A stretch of 16,176 bases of DNA from an uncultured Clostridia bacterium (lineage in GTDB: Bacteria; Bacillota; Clostridia; Peptostreptococcales; Anaerovoracaceae). Positions 7,184-14,990 of this stretch are shown here, piece after piece. The stretch is taken from contig CAKQIZ010000045.1 of assembly GCA_934247125.1 (NCBI GenBank), positions 1 through 16,176 of the forward strand, read 5' to 3'. Each line of letters begins with the position of its first letter. Position 1 is the stretch's first letter. A program made the position numbers and the translations under genes. Under the pieces are notes generated by a model. It ran no database searches. It was not told the DNA's origin and saw only the letters and a list, made by a program, of their open reading frames with translations.

Positions 7184-7204
7184 ATCCGTAAAAGCAGCCG
7201 GATC
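7183..7204 (+). repeat. Small hairpin between pepF and nadK
   Basis: GATCCG (7183-7188) and CGGATC (7199-7204) form a perfect 6-bp stem with a 10-nt loop right at the pepF stop codon. It has no T-run, so read-through into nadK is expected. It could be an mRNA-stabilising or attenuating element. Confidence 0.35.
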
Positions 7205-7250
7205 CTGCTAATGGAGAAGTGAAGATACAATGCCGGGGAGGGTCAGCTAT

Positions 7251-8057
7251 ATGAAGAAAAAACACATCAACATTTTTACAAATGAGACAGATCTGTCGCT
7301 GGAAACACAGACGATCCTCGCAAAAAAACTCGTTGACAGAGGATACACGGTCACTGAAGAGTATTCAGGCGATAAAACAGAACTGATAATCTGTATAGGA
7401 GGCGATGGTGCACTGCTCAAAGCAGTGCACTCCTGCGGTTTCCCTGACTGCCCCATTATAGGCATAAACACCGGGCACCTCGGGTTTTTCCAGGAAATAT
7501 CACTCGACAGCATCGACCGGTTCATTGCAGACTACGAAGACAGGCAGTACTCAATACAGGAGCTGAGCACCGTAAAAGCTGTAGTTACAAAGAATGACGG
7601 TTCAGAGCACACACATATCGGTCTCAATGAGATCGTTATAAGGGGCAGACAGTCGTACTCCGTGCATCTCGATATTTCCATCGGCGGCAAGCCTATCGAG
7701 CGCTTCAGCGGCGATGGCATACTGATCGCGACGTCTGCCGGGAGCACAGCCTACAATTACTCGCTTGGAGGTTCCATCGTCGATCCGCGGTTAAAGCTCC
7801 TTCAGGTCACACCTATAGCACCGATGAACACTACCGCATACCGTTCGTTCACATCGAGTATCCTTCTCCCTGCCGAACTGTCACTGGGCGTAGTTCCTGA
7901 ACGCAATGACAGCAGGATATTCATCACTAACGACGGCTTCCAGACAAGTTACTCCGACATACGCGACATACAGGTGATGATATCGGAAACATCCGTGCAT
8001 CTGATGCGGTTCAAAAGCTACGATTTCTGGGACAAGGTCAAGAGCAAGTTCCTGTAG
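7251..8057 (+). CDS. nadK: NAD kinase (ATP/polyphosphate-dependent)
   Basis: Phosphorylates NAD+ to NADP+ in the cytosol. The 268-residue protein has the GGDG motif at residues 50-53, followed by the family's GINTGHLGFF. The second conserved region is SGDGILIATSAGSTAY; most NAD kinases have STPTGSTAY here, so the Thr-Pro pair is replaced by Thr-Ser-Ala while GSTAY is kept. TPIAP follows, as expected. A GTG-free in-frame ATG at 7230 exists, but GGGGAGGG at 7235-7242 with 8 nt spacing decides for ATG 7251. It lies between pepF and the pseudouridine synthase gene on the same strand. Confidence 0.93.
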   Translation: MKKKHINIFTNETDLSLETQTILAKKLVDRGYTVTEEYSGDKTELIICIGGDGALLKAVHSCGFPDCPIIGINTGHLGFFQEISLDSIDRFIADYEDRQYSIQELSTVKAVVTKNDGSEHTHIGLNEIVIRGRQSYSVHLDISIGGKPIERFSGDGILIATSAGSTAYNYSLGGSIVDPRLKLLQVTPIAPMNTTAYRSFTSSILLPAELSLGVVPERNDSRIFITNDGFQTSYSDIRDIQVMISETSVHLMRFKSYDFWDKVKSKFL

Positions 8058-8164
8058 CTGCACTCCGTCAGCTCAGTCATACCGGCCATCACAGCCATCT
8101 ATCAGCTGTAAAACCGGCTGCAGCTGTACGAAAAATTTACAAATTTGAAAGGCATAAAAAGATA
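8058..8164 (+). other. Intergenic gap nadK to pseudouridine synthase
   Basis: 107 nt with no gene. It contains several CAGCTG-type short palindromes and an A/T-rich stretch before the next start. No convincing terminator or promoter is seen, so transcription through it is likely. Confidence 0.4.
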
Positions 8165-9058
8165 ATGACAGATTTTACCCATACAGTTACTCCTAAAGAT
8201 GAAGGTCTGGAACTAAAAGATATAATGCGCGAATACTTCGATTTTTCCGCCAGACTGAGAAATAAAATAAAACGCGAAAAGCTCGTGATGCTCAACGGCA
8301 TCCAGACTCCGGGCTGGATCAAGCCTGCTGCAGGAGATGTGATAAAAATCACACTTCCCGACGAAAAAAGCAACTTCGAGCCACAGAACATACCGCTCTA
8401 TCCCGTGTTTGAGGATGATGACCTTCTGATAATAAACAAGCAGCCGGGACTCATCGTCCATCCGACCAAAGGGCATCCGTCAGGAACGGTCGCAAATGCG
8501 CTCATGCACTATATGGAGCAGACGTCGCAGTCCTTCAAGATAAGGTTCGTGAACAGACTTGACATGGACACATCCGGTCTGCTGGTCATAGCGAAAAATG
8601 CATACTGCCAGAACGACTATACGCACCAGATGAAGGCCAATCTCGTCAGAAAGCGCTATGTAGCGATCGTCAAAGGCATCGTCGAGTCGGATTCCGGCAC
8701 TATAGATCTGCCGATCGGCAGACCTGATCCGGAAAACGTAAGGCGCGGCGTGATGGAAGGCGGTTCTCCGTCAGTTACCCACTATGCAGTACTGCAGCGT
8801 TTCCCGCGCATGGGTTACACGCTCGTGGAGCTTATCCTTGAAACCGGGCGCACGCATCAGATACGCGTACATATGTCACACATCGGACATCCTGTGCTTG
8901 GAGACTGGCTTTACGGGGGAGACAACGTGAACCTGATAGAAAGACAGGCGCTTCATGCCGCGACCCTGACATTTACACACCCTATAACAAAAAAACAGCT
9001 GACACTGGACGCTCCGCTGCCCGATGACATGCAGAGCGTGCTCGACAGACTCGTCTGA
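8165..9058 (+). CDS. RluA-family RNA pseudouridine synthase
   Basis: Converts uridine to pseudouridine in RNA, most likely 23S rRNA. The 297-residue protein has an S4-like N-terminal region (about 15-60, DFSARLRNKIKREKLVMLNG). The catalytic motif NRLDMDTSG is at residues 130-138, with Asp133 as nucleophile. Later family motifs are GRTHQIRVHMSHIGHPVLGD and LHAATLTFTHP. The S4 part suggests RluD/YlyB-type rather than RluC, but the target uridine cannot be assigned. Only a weak AAAGG lies upstream of ATG 8165, about 13 nt away, so expression may rely on coupling or be low. It is the last gene of the pepF-nadK series, followed by a terminator. Confidence 0.92.
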   Translation: MTDFTHTVTPKDEGLELKDIMREYFDFSARLRNKIKREKLVMLNGIQTPGWIKPAAGDVIKITLPDEKSNFEPQNIPLYPVFEDDDLLIINKQPGLIVHPTKGHPSGTVANALMHYMEQTSQSFKIRFVNRLDMDTSGLLVIAKNAYCQNDYTHQMKANLVRKRYVAIVKGIVESDSGTIDLPIGRPDPENVRRGVMEGGSPSVTHYAVLQRFPRMGYTLVELILETGRTHQIRVHMSHIGHPVLGDWLYGGDNVNLIERQALHAATLTFTHPITKKQLTLDAPLPDDMQSVLDRLV

Positions 9059-9091
9059 TACACGATGTGCAGCTCTGCACTTCAAAAAACG

Positions 9092-9150
9092 AAAAAGCCC
9101 TTTCGTGCGAATGACCGCTGTATGCAGCCTTCCCGCCGAAAGGGTTTTAT
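9092..9150. terminator. Bidirectional intrinsic terminator
   Basis: CCCTTTCG (9098-9105) pairs with CGAAAGGG (9137-9144). The stem is flanked by AAAAA on the left and TTTTATTTTT on the right, so a T-run follows the stem on both strands. The loop contains a small internal hairpin (GCTG...CAGC). It lies between the convergent pseudouridine synthase and Rrf2 genes and can end both transcripts. Confidence 0.85.
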
Positions 9151-9163
9151 TTTTGTCTGTTAT

Positions 9164-9556
9164 TCAGTCAAGGATCTCCTCTATCGTCTTTTTCTTGAGC
9201 TCATCGATCAGGATCTTCTGTATCCTCTCTATTTCCTGATGTACCTTACACGGCATGCTGTCAGGATTCCTGTTGCAGTCCTCTTTCATACAGTGAAGTA
9301 TAGCAAGATCATCCTCCGTGATATTCACCACATCGTAAAGTGTCAGTTCGCTCAGCGGTCTGTTGAGATAGTATCCGCCCTGGTTGCCGCGCTCCGATTT
9401 CACCAGATCGGCCATTTCCAGCTCTCTCAGTATCTTATATGCAAAAGCTTTCGGTATCTCCTCCGCCTGGCATATTTCACGTACATTATGGACTTTACCG
9501 TCATGCAGGACACGGCATATGCGCATCGCATAATCGCTTCGTCTAGTAATAAGCAT
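9164..9556 (-). CDS. Rrf2-family transcriptional regulator
   Basis: A 130-residue winged-helix DNA-binding regulator. The N-terminus MLITRRSDYAMRICRVL, the recognition region AEEIPKAFAYKILRELEMADLV and the wing RGNQGGYYLNRP are all typical of Rrf2/IscR proteins. Three cysteines (89, 94, 103; spacing C-x4-C-x8-C) sit where IscR and NsrR bind an Fe-S cluster, so an iron-sulfur or redox/NO-responsive sensor is likely, though the spacing differs from IscR. A GTG four codons upstream is in frame, but GGAG with 11 nt spacing fits ATG 9556. There is no isc/suf or other obvious target nearby, so it may act on itself or on distant genes. Confidence 0.9.
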   Translation of the reverse strand: MLITRRSDYAMRICRVLHDGKVHNVREICQAEEIPKAFAYKILRELEMADLVKSERGNQGGYYLNRPLSELTLYDVVNITEDDLAILHCMKEDCNRNPDSMPCKVHQEIERIQKILIDELKKKTIEEILD

Positions 9557-9599
9557 CTTTATACACACTCCAAATTCTTATTTTCAGTATTAAAGTAAT

Positions 9600-9628
9600 A
9601 ATATAACACATTTTTTCGCTGAAAGCAA
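9600..9628 (-). promoter_or_regulatory. Promoter of the Rrf2 gene
   Basis: -35 TTGCTT (plus-strand 9623-9628) and -10 TATATT (9600-9605) are spaced 17 nt, with a TG one base before the -10 (extended -10). It lies in the short gap after the polysaccharide deacetylase gene, so the regulator has its own start. The AT-rich leader would be the place for an autoregulatory site. Confidence 0.6.
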
Positions 9629-9637
9629 TCATGCTTT

Positions 9638-11098
9638 TTAAAATGTGCGGTATACATTTCCCGCCTGCGGATACGAACCTGTCTTGTACTTTATCAGCTC
9701 GCTTACTGTCACAGTCTGATATCCGTTTTCCTTCAGCCACGGTATGATCATGTCTGTGGCATCTGCCGTCGATTCATAGATAGAATGCATCAGGATTATC
9801 TTTCCGTCCAGGTTTGAAACGCTGCGGACCGAGTCGAATATCTTCTGCCCGTCGCGGTGTTTCCAGTCGAGAGTATCGACAGTCCACATCACCACCGGCA
9901 GACCTGACATCTGGTTTATCGCATCATTAGTTTCACCGTAGCTCGGCCTGAAAAGCGTAGGATACACTCCTGCCACGTCCTTTATCACCGCATTGGTATC
10001 ATTGAACTGCCTGGCGAGTTCTTCCGGCTTGAGACTTGTCAGCACCGGATGGTTCCACGTATGGTTCCCCAGCTCGCATCCTGTCTCGTACGCCGTCTTC
10101 ACGTTCTGAGGGTTTCTGTGCACACGGTTTCCCAGATAAAAGAAAGTCGCCACAGCCCCGTTCTTTTTAAGGCATTCGAGTATTCTGGACTCTTCGTTCC
10201 CGCCGGGTCCGTCGTCATACGTAACCGCAACCATCGGTTTCGAAGGATCTATGTATCTTTCCAGCACGCTTTCCCTGAGCGTACCTTTCAGGTCGGAAAC
10301 CGATATTCCCGCCTGCACTACGCCCCTGGGCTTTTTGAGCACAGTGCCTTCATCAAAATAAAATGTCACGCCTTCGTCTGTGAGCGCATATTTATTGAAA
10401 TTCCCTTCCTCATCTGTGACATACTGCTCCCAGCCTTTTTTCAGTTCATCTTTTCCATAGCTGCGTTTGAAATATGCAATGAAATACTCTGAACAGATCT
10501 GTCTGTAGTTTTCGCGGAAGATCTGCATCGGTTCAAGAGGTTTTCCCGTTTTCGCAGAAAACTGATATGTATTTATACGAGAATCAGCTCTTTTCATATC
10601 CTTCTCCACTTCACTGCTCCTGCCCTCGTATATCGCCAGACTTATCGCCCCGCTGACCGACTGATACACGCTGGATTTCAGTATCAGAGCATGCTCCAGC
10701 GGCCTGTACAGCCTCTTGTTCTGTTTTTTCCTGACTTTTTCCGCTGCCAAAGCAGCTTCTGTATATTTCTGTTTTATCTCTGATATACGCTGCTCGCGAA
10801 AAGCTGCAACGTTCTGATCGCTGCACACATCATACTCGACTACATATGATATCGGACTGGCGTATTCGTACTCGACTTTAGTCTTGTCGGTGACTGAAAA
10901 GTTCTGCGTTTTTTTCAGCTCCTCATCCGCATACTGCCGGAATTCCTCTTTGTTCTGATATACGTTCGTAGAAACATACGCTGCGACCGCTATCAGCGAT
11001 GTGATCACAAGTACTGCGAGGAATATTACAAGCAGTAACATGTTTCTGTTTTTTCGTCTGTTTTTTGATGTAAAGTGTCGCCGTACTCTGCTTTCCAT
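9638..11098 (-). CDS. Membrane-anchored polysaccharide deacetylase, PdaC-like
   Basis: Predicted to remove N-acetyl groups from cell-wall glycan outside the membrane. The 486-residue protein has a basic start, one membrane segment at about residues 20-42 and an extracellular region (about 75-275) resembling the DUF4163/DUF3298 domains before the catalytic domain of PdaC. The NodB domain has TYDDGP (293-298), the metal-binding HTWNH (346-350), RPSYG (384-388, usually RPPYG), DTLDW (408-412) and LMHS (436-439). The catalytic Asp pair and both His are kept. A GTG at 11140 is in frame but has no ribosome site; AAGGAG lies 13 nt before ATG 11098. It is divergent from the zinc-ribbon ORF. Function as peptidoglycan deacetylase, giving lysozyme resistance, is inference. 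Confidence 0.9.
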   Translation of the reverse strand: MESRVRRHFTSKNRRKNRNMLLLVIFLAVLVITSLIAVAAYVSTNVYQNKEEFRQYADEELKKTQNFSVTDKTKVEYEYASPISYVVEYDVCSDQNVAAFREQRISEIKQKYTEAALAAEKVRKKQNKRLYRPLEHALILKSSVYQSVSGAISLAIYEGRSSEVEKDMKRADSRINTYQFSAKTGKPLEPMQIFRENYRQICSEYFIAYFKRSYGKDELKKGWEQYVTDEEGNFNKYALTDEGVTFYFDEGTVLKKPRGVVQAGISVSDLKGTLRESVLERYIDPSKPMVAVTYDDGPGGNEESRILECLKKNGAVATFFYLGNRVHRNPQNVKTAYETGCELGNHTWNHPVLTSLKPEELARQFNDTNAVIKDVAGVYPTLFRPSYGETNDAINQMSGLPVVMWTVDTLDWKHRDGQKIFDSVRSVSNLDGKIILMHSIYESTADATDMIIPWLKENGYQTVTVSELIKYKTGSYPQAGNVYRTF

Positions 11099-11131
11099 TA
11101 CTGTTTTCTTTCTCCTTGAATTTATACTATT

Positions 11132-11161
11132 ATTATACACTTAAACAGTACTGCAGCACAA
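11132..11161 (-). promoter_or_regulatory. Promoter of the polysaccharide deacetylase gene
   Basis: A perfect -10 TATAAT (plus-strand 11132-11137) lies 18 nt from a partial -35 TTGTGC (11156-11161). The leader to ATG 11098 is short, about 25-30 nt. Confidence 0.5.
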
Positions 11162-11187
11162 CCGTTATACGAGGAGTTTTACAATTA

Positions 11188-11358
11188 TGTCGATCGATGT
11201 TAAAATTCGTTCTCATAAAGACGCTGAATACCGCCGGTACCCTGGGAAGATCCAAAGAGCCTGAAGCTGAGCCCGAGACAAAGGAATGTCCTTACTGCAG
11301 AAGCGAGATATCGGTAAAGGCCACCAGATGCCCTCACTGCACTTCGCAGCTCGAATGA
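11188..11358 (+). pseudogene. Zinc-ribbon ORF, probable remnant of mscL (3' end)
   Basis: From ATG 11197 the frame encodes 53 residues beginning [11 protein letters not shown] and ending in a zinc ribbon, [18 protein letters not shown]. This ribbon is the one I know from the C-terminus of MscL (large-conductance mechanosensitive channel) in many Clostridia, where it follows the second transmembrane helix; FVLIKTLN fits the end of that helix. Helix 1, the periplasmic loop and most of helix 2 are missing and not found nearby. A good GAGGAG site at 11171-11176 is 10 nt before ATG 11187, but that ATG is in another frame and stops after 25 codons. This fits an internal deletion with frameshift. 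Alternatively it is a real small zinc-binding protein. Confidence 0.55.
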
Positions 11359-11430
11359 TATAGATATAATAAGGATCCTATTTCCGGAACTACTGATGCA
11401 TATGCATGATATGGCTGCTCTGCCAGTAAA

Positions 11431-11475
11431 AAGGGGCATCGCCCTCACGATCAAATCGTTGATGCGATGCCCCTT
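11431..11475 (-). terminator. Strong intrinsic terminator of the microcompartment operon
   Basis: AAGGGGCATCGC (11431-11442) and GCGATGCCCCTT (11464-11475) form a perfect 12-bp stem. The loop holds a further 5-bp hairpin (ACGAT...ATCGT). On the minus strand the stem is followed by TTTTT, on the plus strand by TGTAAAC, so it terminates leftward transcription, i.e. the operon ending with the BMC-H gene at 11511. Confidence 0.88.
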
Positions 11476-11510
11476 GTAAACTAGCTCAGTAATTTAAAAT
11501 CTGAATTCGA

Positions 11511-11798
11511 TTATTTATTGTTTTTCTGTGGCAGGATGTCTTCTACTTCTACGTGCGGACGAGGAATCACGTGTACGGACAGCAGTTCGCCAACTCTCTG
11601 AGCAGCAGCTGCACCTGCATCTGTAGCAGCCTTTACAGCGCCTACATCTCCTCTGACCATTACAGTTACCAGTCCGCCGCCTACGAATTCCTTACCGATG
11701 AGGTATACGTTTGCAGCCTTTACCATAGCATCTGCAGCTTCGATAGAACCAACTAAACCTTTTGTTTCGATCATTCCTAATGCTTCGTTCTTAGTCAT
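11511..11798 (-). CDS. BMC-H shell protein, EutM/PduA type
   Basis: A 95-residue single-domain hexamer-forming protein that makes the facets of a bacterial microcompartment. Seen are the hallmark start [20 protein letters not shown], the pore-loop region [17 protein letters not shown] and the family end [17 protein letters not shown]. Length and sequence are canonical, and the short tail PQKNNK has no extension. TAGGAGG precedes ATG 11798. It is the last gene of the operon, 52 nt after pduL and just before the terminator, so its dosage may be set separately through its strong ribosome site. Confidence 0.95.
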   Translation of the reverse strand: MTKNEALGMIETKGLVGSIEAADAMVKAANVYLIGKEFVGGGLVTVMVRGDVGAVKAATDAGAAAAQRVGELLSVHVIPRPHVEVEDILPQKNNK

Positions 11799-11850
11799 TT
11801 TAATTTCCTCCTAAAAAAACATTTCATTTAAAACTTTACGTGTTTTTGAT

Positions 11851-12501
11851 TTACTTAATGATTTTGATCCTTGTGGATGAACTCATGTCCATCGCATTGG
11901 CTTCTTCTGTATCCACATGACATTCCAGAGCCGATGTGTCCGTAGCACGGATCGCTACGTTTGCCAGTGTTCCTCCTCTCGGGCCGTCTACCTGGATACT
12001 GACGATCTGTCCGTCATGCACGCCGTGAGCGGCCGCTTCGTGCGGAAGCATGTGAATATGTCTTTGTGCCACGATCAGACCTTCTGTCGTCTGTACCGAT
12101 CCCTTAGGACCGATGATCGTGATTCCCGGTGTTCCCGCCAGATCTCCGGACAATCTTGCCGGAGCCTTGACTCCCAGCTTGAAACCGTCTCCTGCCAGGA
12201 TCTCGATCTGTGTCTTGCTGCGAACAGGTCCTAATACGCGGATCTTTTCGATCGCACCTTTCGGTCCGCAGATCGTCACTGTTTCCTTACAGGCGAACTG
12301 TCCCGGCTGTGACAGATCTTTGATCGGCGTCAGCTGATACCCTGCTCCGAACAGAGTATCAAGGTCAGCCTGTGAAAGATGGATATGGCGGTTGGAAACA
12401 CCTACCGGAATGCCCTCCGGAGCCTGCTGTCCTGCACCGTTTACGGACTGGACCGCTTCTAACAGCACTTTCAGGACTGCTTCGTATTCCTTGCTTGCCA
12501 T
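11851..12501 (-). CDS. pduL: Phosphate propanoyltransferase PduL
   Basis: Transfers the acyl group from acyl-CoA to phosphate, giving acyl-phosphate and regenerating CoA inside the microcompartment. The 216-residue protein has the two duplicated zinc motifs NRHIHL (His39, His41) and QRHIHM (His148, His150), with further His at 154 and in ECHVDTEE (195). Residues 5-20, EYEAVLKVLLEAVQSV, form an amphipathic helix followed by a flexible GAGQQAPEG linker; this is the known location of the PduL encapsulation peptide. ATG 12501 begins one base after the aldehyde dehydrogenase stop, with its GGGAG inside that gene, so the two are translationally coupled. Confidence 0.94.
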   Translation of the reverse strand: MASKEYEAVLKVLLEAVQSVNGAGQQAPEGIPVGVSNRHIHLSQADLDTLFGAGYQLTPIKDLSQPGQFACKETVTICGPKGAIEKIRVLGPVRSKTQIEILAGDGFKLGVKAPARLSGDLAGTPGITIIGPKGSVQTTEGLIVAQRHIHMLPHEAAAHGVHDGQIVSIQVDGPRGGTLANVAIRATDTSALECHVDTEEANAMDMSSSTRIKIIK

Positions 12502-12502
12502 C

Positions 12503-14224
12503 TTATTCTCCCTTCATTGCATTTACCAGCGCGTTTATCATATCGTTGAGCTGATTTGCATCGATCGGCTGATCACTTGCTGCAGGTGCATCTGCATTGC
12601 TGCAGCAGCTGTTGCATCCTACGCCGTAGGAAATGCCGCTGTTGTTCTGGTAGTCAGCCGGTGAAAGGTAAGCTGACGTAGATCCGCAGTTAGCCGGAGA
12701 TGCATATGCCGGTACAGGATCCGCTGTTCCGCATACTGCAGAAACTGCGCATGGCGCAATCGCTGCGGAGTTTACCGGAGATGATCCGATATTTGCGGCT
12801 GCTCCTGAAACTGCATTCAGTTGAGTCAGTTCCGGATGATTGAATGTCGGATCGTCTGCTGCAAGTGTAGCACAGTTTTTGATTCCGTAAGCAACTTTTT
12901 TGATATTGACCAGGTGCAGCGGGCTGACATTTTCAGATACCGAGCTGCCTCCCCATGTTCCGCATCCAAGTGTAAATGATGGGAGCAGGCCAGTGCTGGC
13001 ACCTGTGCCGCCCATACTGCTGCCTGTATTGACTAAGATCCTGGATGCCGGCTTTCTCGTGAACTCCAGCACGATGTTCCTGTTTTCCGTATGCAGACTC
13101 ATGGTATGTCCGATGCCATTCTGTAAAAGTTCAATGCTCAGCTCGCATGCCTCGTGCCAGTCATTTACCACATAAAAGGCCAGTACGCTGGTCAGTTTTT
13201 CATAGGAAAGCGGATATCCATCACCGACTCCGCCCTGAGGTCCGATCAGTACGGTCGTGTTCTCCGGAACATGGATCCCGGCCGCATTTGCAATATGTAT
13301 CGGTGACCTTCCTACAAACTTGGCATTCATGGCATGACCGCCTGCCTTGAACAGAAGCTTGCAGACTTTGTCTGTTTCTTCCGGGCTCATGAAGTAAGCC
13401 CCCTGTTTTTTCAATTCCGCAATTACTGCGTCCCTGTTGCATTCCTCACAGATGATAGACTGTTCGGATGCACATATCGTCCCATAGTCAAATGTCTTGC
13501 TTGCTATGATATTTGTCACAGCCTGCTGTACGTTAGCTGTTCTTTCGATGTATGCCGGGGAATTTCCGGCACCTACACCCAGTGCCGGCTTGCCAGCGCT
13601 GTAAGCAGCCTTTACCATTCCAGGACCACCTGTTGCGATGATCATCTTGACTTCTTTGCTGTGCATCAGTTCATCTGTCGCCGGCATGGAAGGCATGGAA
13701 ATGCATCCGATGATATTTTCCGGTGCTCCGGCCTCCACTGCAGCATCGCACATCAGAGCAGCTGCCTTCATTGTGCACTTTGCAGCAGATGGATGCGGTG
13801 AAAATACGATAGCGTTTCTGGCCTTGATCGCGATGATAGACTTGAAGATTGCTGTGGATGTAGGATTCGTGGAAGGCACGATGCCCATCAGCAGACCAAC
13901 CGGATCAGCTACATCCATAGTTCTGCTGACCGGATCTTCGCTTATGATCCCGATCGTCTTCATGTCCTTGATGGCATCGTACAGTAATGTCGAAGCCATG
14001 TGATTCTTATAAGTTTTATCTGCCACTTTACCGAAGCCTGTTTCTTCTACTGCCATCTGTGCCAGTGAAACAGCATTTTCTTCAGCAACGCGAACCATAT
14101 TACGTATGATTTTATCGATCTGATCCTCTGTATAGTTTGCGATCTTTTCTGTTGCGATCTGACCCAGCCTTGCCAGATCGCGAACTTCCTGTACAGATCG
14201 TAAATCATAATCAATATTCTGCAT
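12503..14224 (-). CDS. CoA-acylating aldehyde dehydrogenase with C-terminal encapsulation extension
   Basis: Oxidises a short aldehyde with NAD+ and CoA to acyl-CoA in the microcompartment core. The 573-residue protein has the EutE/PduP-type fold (residues 1-460), with the catalytic cysteine in TICASEQS (Cys251), the nucleotide-binding segment ATGGPGMVKAAYSAGKPALG (198-217) and GASTGLLPSFTLGCGTWGG. EutE and PduP are usually 460-490 residues. Here about 100 more follow: a Pro/Ala/Ser linker with six cysteines (492, 498, 513, 537, 540, 541), then the amphipathic helix IDANQLNDMINALVNAM (554-570), a typical encapsulation peptide. C-terminal targeting is characteristic of glycyl-radical microcompartment loci, but the substrate is not shown. 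AAGGAGG precedes ATG 14224. Confidence 0.93.
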   Translation of the reverse strand: MQNIDYDLRSVQEVRDLARLGQIATEKIANYTEDQIDKIIRNMVRVAEENAVSLAQMAVEETGFGKVADKTYKNHMASTLLYDAIKDMKTIGIISEDPVSRTMDVADPVGLLMGIVPSTNPTSTAIFKSIIAIKARNAIVFSPHPSAAKCTMKAAALMCDAAVEAGAPENIIGCISMPSMPATDELMHSKEVKMIIATGGPGMVKAAYSAGKPALGVGAGNSPAYIERTANVQQAVTNIIASKTFDYGTICASEQSIICEECNRDAVIAELKKQGAYFMSPEETDKVCKLLFKAGGHAMNAKFVGRSPIHIANAAGIHVPENTTVLIGPQGGVGDGYPLSYEKLTSVLAFYVVNDWHEACELSIELLQNGIGHTMSLHTENRNIVLEFTRKPASRILVNTGSSMGGTGASTGLLPSFTLGCGTWGGSSVSENVSPLHLVNIKKVAYGIKNCATLAADDPTFNHPELTQLNAVSGAAANIGSSPVNSAAIAPCAVSAVCGTADPVPAYASPANCGSTSAYLSPADYQNNSGISYGVGCNSCCSNADAPAASDQPIDANQLNDMINALVNAMKGE

Positions 14225-14259
14225 ATTATGGCACCTCCTTTTTTAACTTTGCATTCTCT

Positions 14260-14655
14260 CTAGTTTTCTTTGCTATAATATTTCTTCAGTTCTTCCAGAA
14301 GGGTCGCCTTGTTTGCCTTGGAGATCTCTCTTCCGGCGATCCGGAGGCCGTCGTATTCTCTAGCCAGATTTCTCAGTTTCACGACTCTGCATTTACCGAC
14401 CTCAGCCAGGGCTTTTTCTGCTCCGTTTTCTTCTACCAGACGATCTACACATTCCTTTGTGAATTCGGCTTCTTCCATTACGTGCTGCAACGCTTCTCCC
14501 GCTTCTCCCGCTGCAGGTCCTTCTGCAGCTGCGTTTTCTACTGCATGCTCAGCAGGTTCTTCCGGCTGTTCCGTTTGTGTTGCTTCCTCTTCTGTCAGCT
14601 CTGAATCTGATTCGGGGTCCTCCTTATTTGGGACCGCCCTCTTCCACATCATCAT
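14260..14655 (-). CDS. Acidic linker plus helix-extended-helix-like domain, overlapping the shell gene out of frame
   Basis: 131 codons from ATG 14655. The first nine residues (MMMWKRAVP) overlap the end of the upstream BMC-H gene in the +1 frame. From about residue 10 there is an acidic linker ([20 protein letters not shown] onwards), an Ala/Glu/Gly part, a helix [19 protein letters not shown], and at 92-128 a segment around [18 protein letters not shown] resembling SAP, LEM/HeH or Rho-N helix-extended-helix domains. The start is doubtful. ATG 14655 lacks a good ribosome site. A fine AAGGAGG right at the shell stop has no ATG, GTG or TTG in frame behind it. Since the shell protein's tail is also acidic, this is probably the second half of one split protein. 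Confidence 0.6.
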   Translation of the reverse strand: MMMWKRAVPNKEDPESDSELTEEEATQTEQPEEPAEHAVENAAAEGPAAGEAGEALQHVMEEAEFTKECVDRLVEENGAEKALAEVGKCRVVKLRNLAREYDGLRIAGREISKANKATLLEELKKYYSKEN

Positions 14656-14968
14656 CGTCTTCGTGTTCGTGTTCCGAACGTTCGATGAGCGGGATCGGAT
14701 TTACGATGGTTTCGCCAACCTCAACATGCGGTCTTGGGATCACGTGCTGTGTTACCAGGGAACGTTCACCCAGTCTTGCAGCTGCGGCAGCGCCGGCATC
14801 AACGGATGCCTTTACGGCCGCTACGTCACCTGTTACTGTAACAGTAACCAGACCACCCTTGACGAAAGTTCTTTCCAGAAGTTTTACTTCTGCCGCTTTC
14901 AGCATGGCATCAGCTGCTTCGATAGCAGGAACCAGTCCATATGTTTCTATCATACCTAATGCTTCCAT
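14624..14968 (-). CDS. BMC-H shell protein with acidic tail
   Basis: A 114-residue protein. Residues 1-86 are a complete BMC domain starting [20 protein letters not shown], with pore-loop region [18 protein letters not shown] and the conserved VIPRPHVEV. It carries about 28 extra residues, ending in a His/Asp/Glu run, [17 protein letters not shown], not present in ordinary EutM/PduA. The stop TAA at 14624-14626 is immediately followed by GGAGG. The next ORF continues in the +1 frame with the same acidic character, suggesting that a longer shell protein with a C-terminal domain was split here. AAGGAGG with 7 nt spacing precedes ATG 14968, 22 nt after the cupin gene. Confidence 0.92.
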   Translation of the reverse strand: MEALGMIETYGLVPAIEAADAMLKAAEVKLLERTFVKGGLVTVTVTGDVAAVKASVDAGAAAAARLGERSLVTQHVIPRPHVEVGETIVNPIPLIERSEHEHEDDDDVEEGGPK

Positions 14969-14990
14969 TAGCTGACCTCCTTATTCGTGA

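Noticed and set aside
12900..14003. Several long plus-strand ORFs opposite the aldehyde dehydrogenase
   Set aside because: They are antisense shadows of a certain gene, with Ser/Cys-rich products typical of reversed coding DNA.
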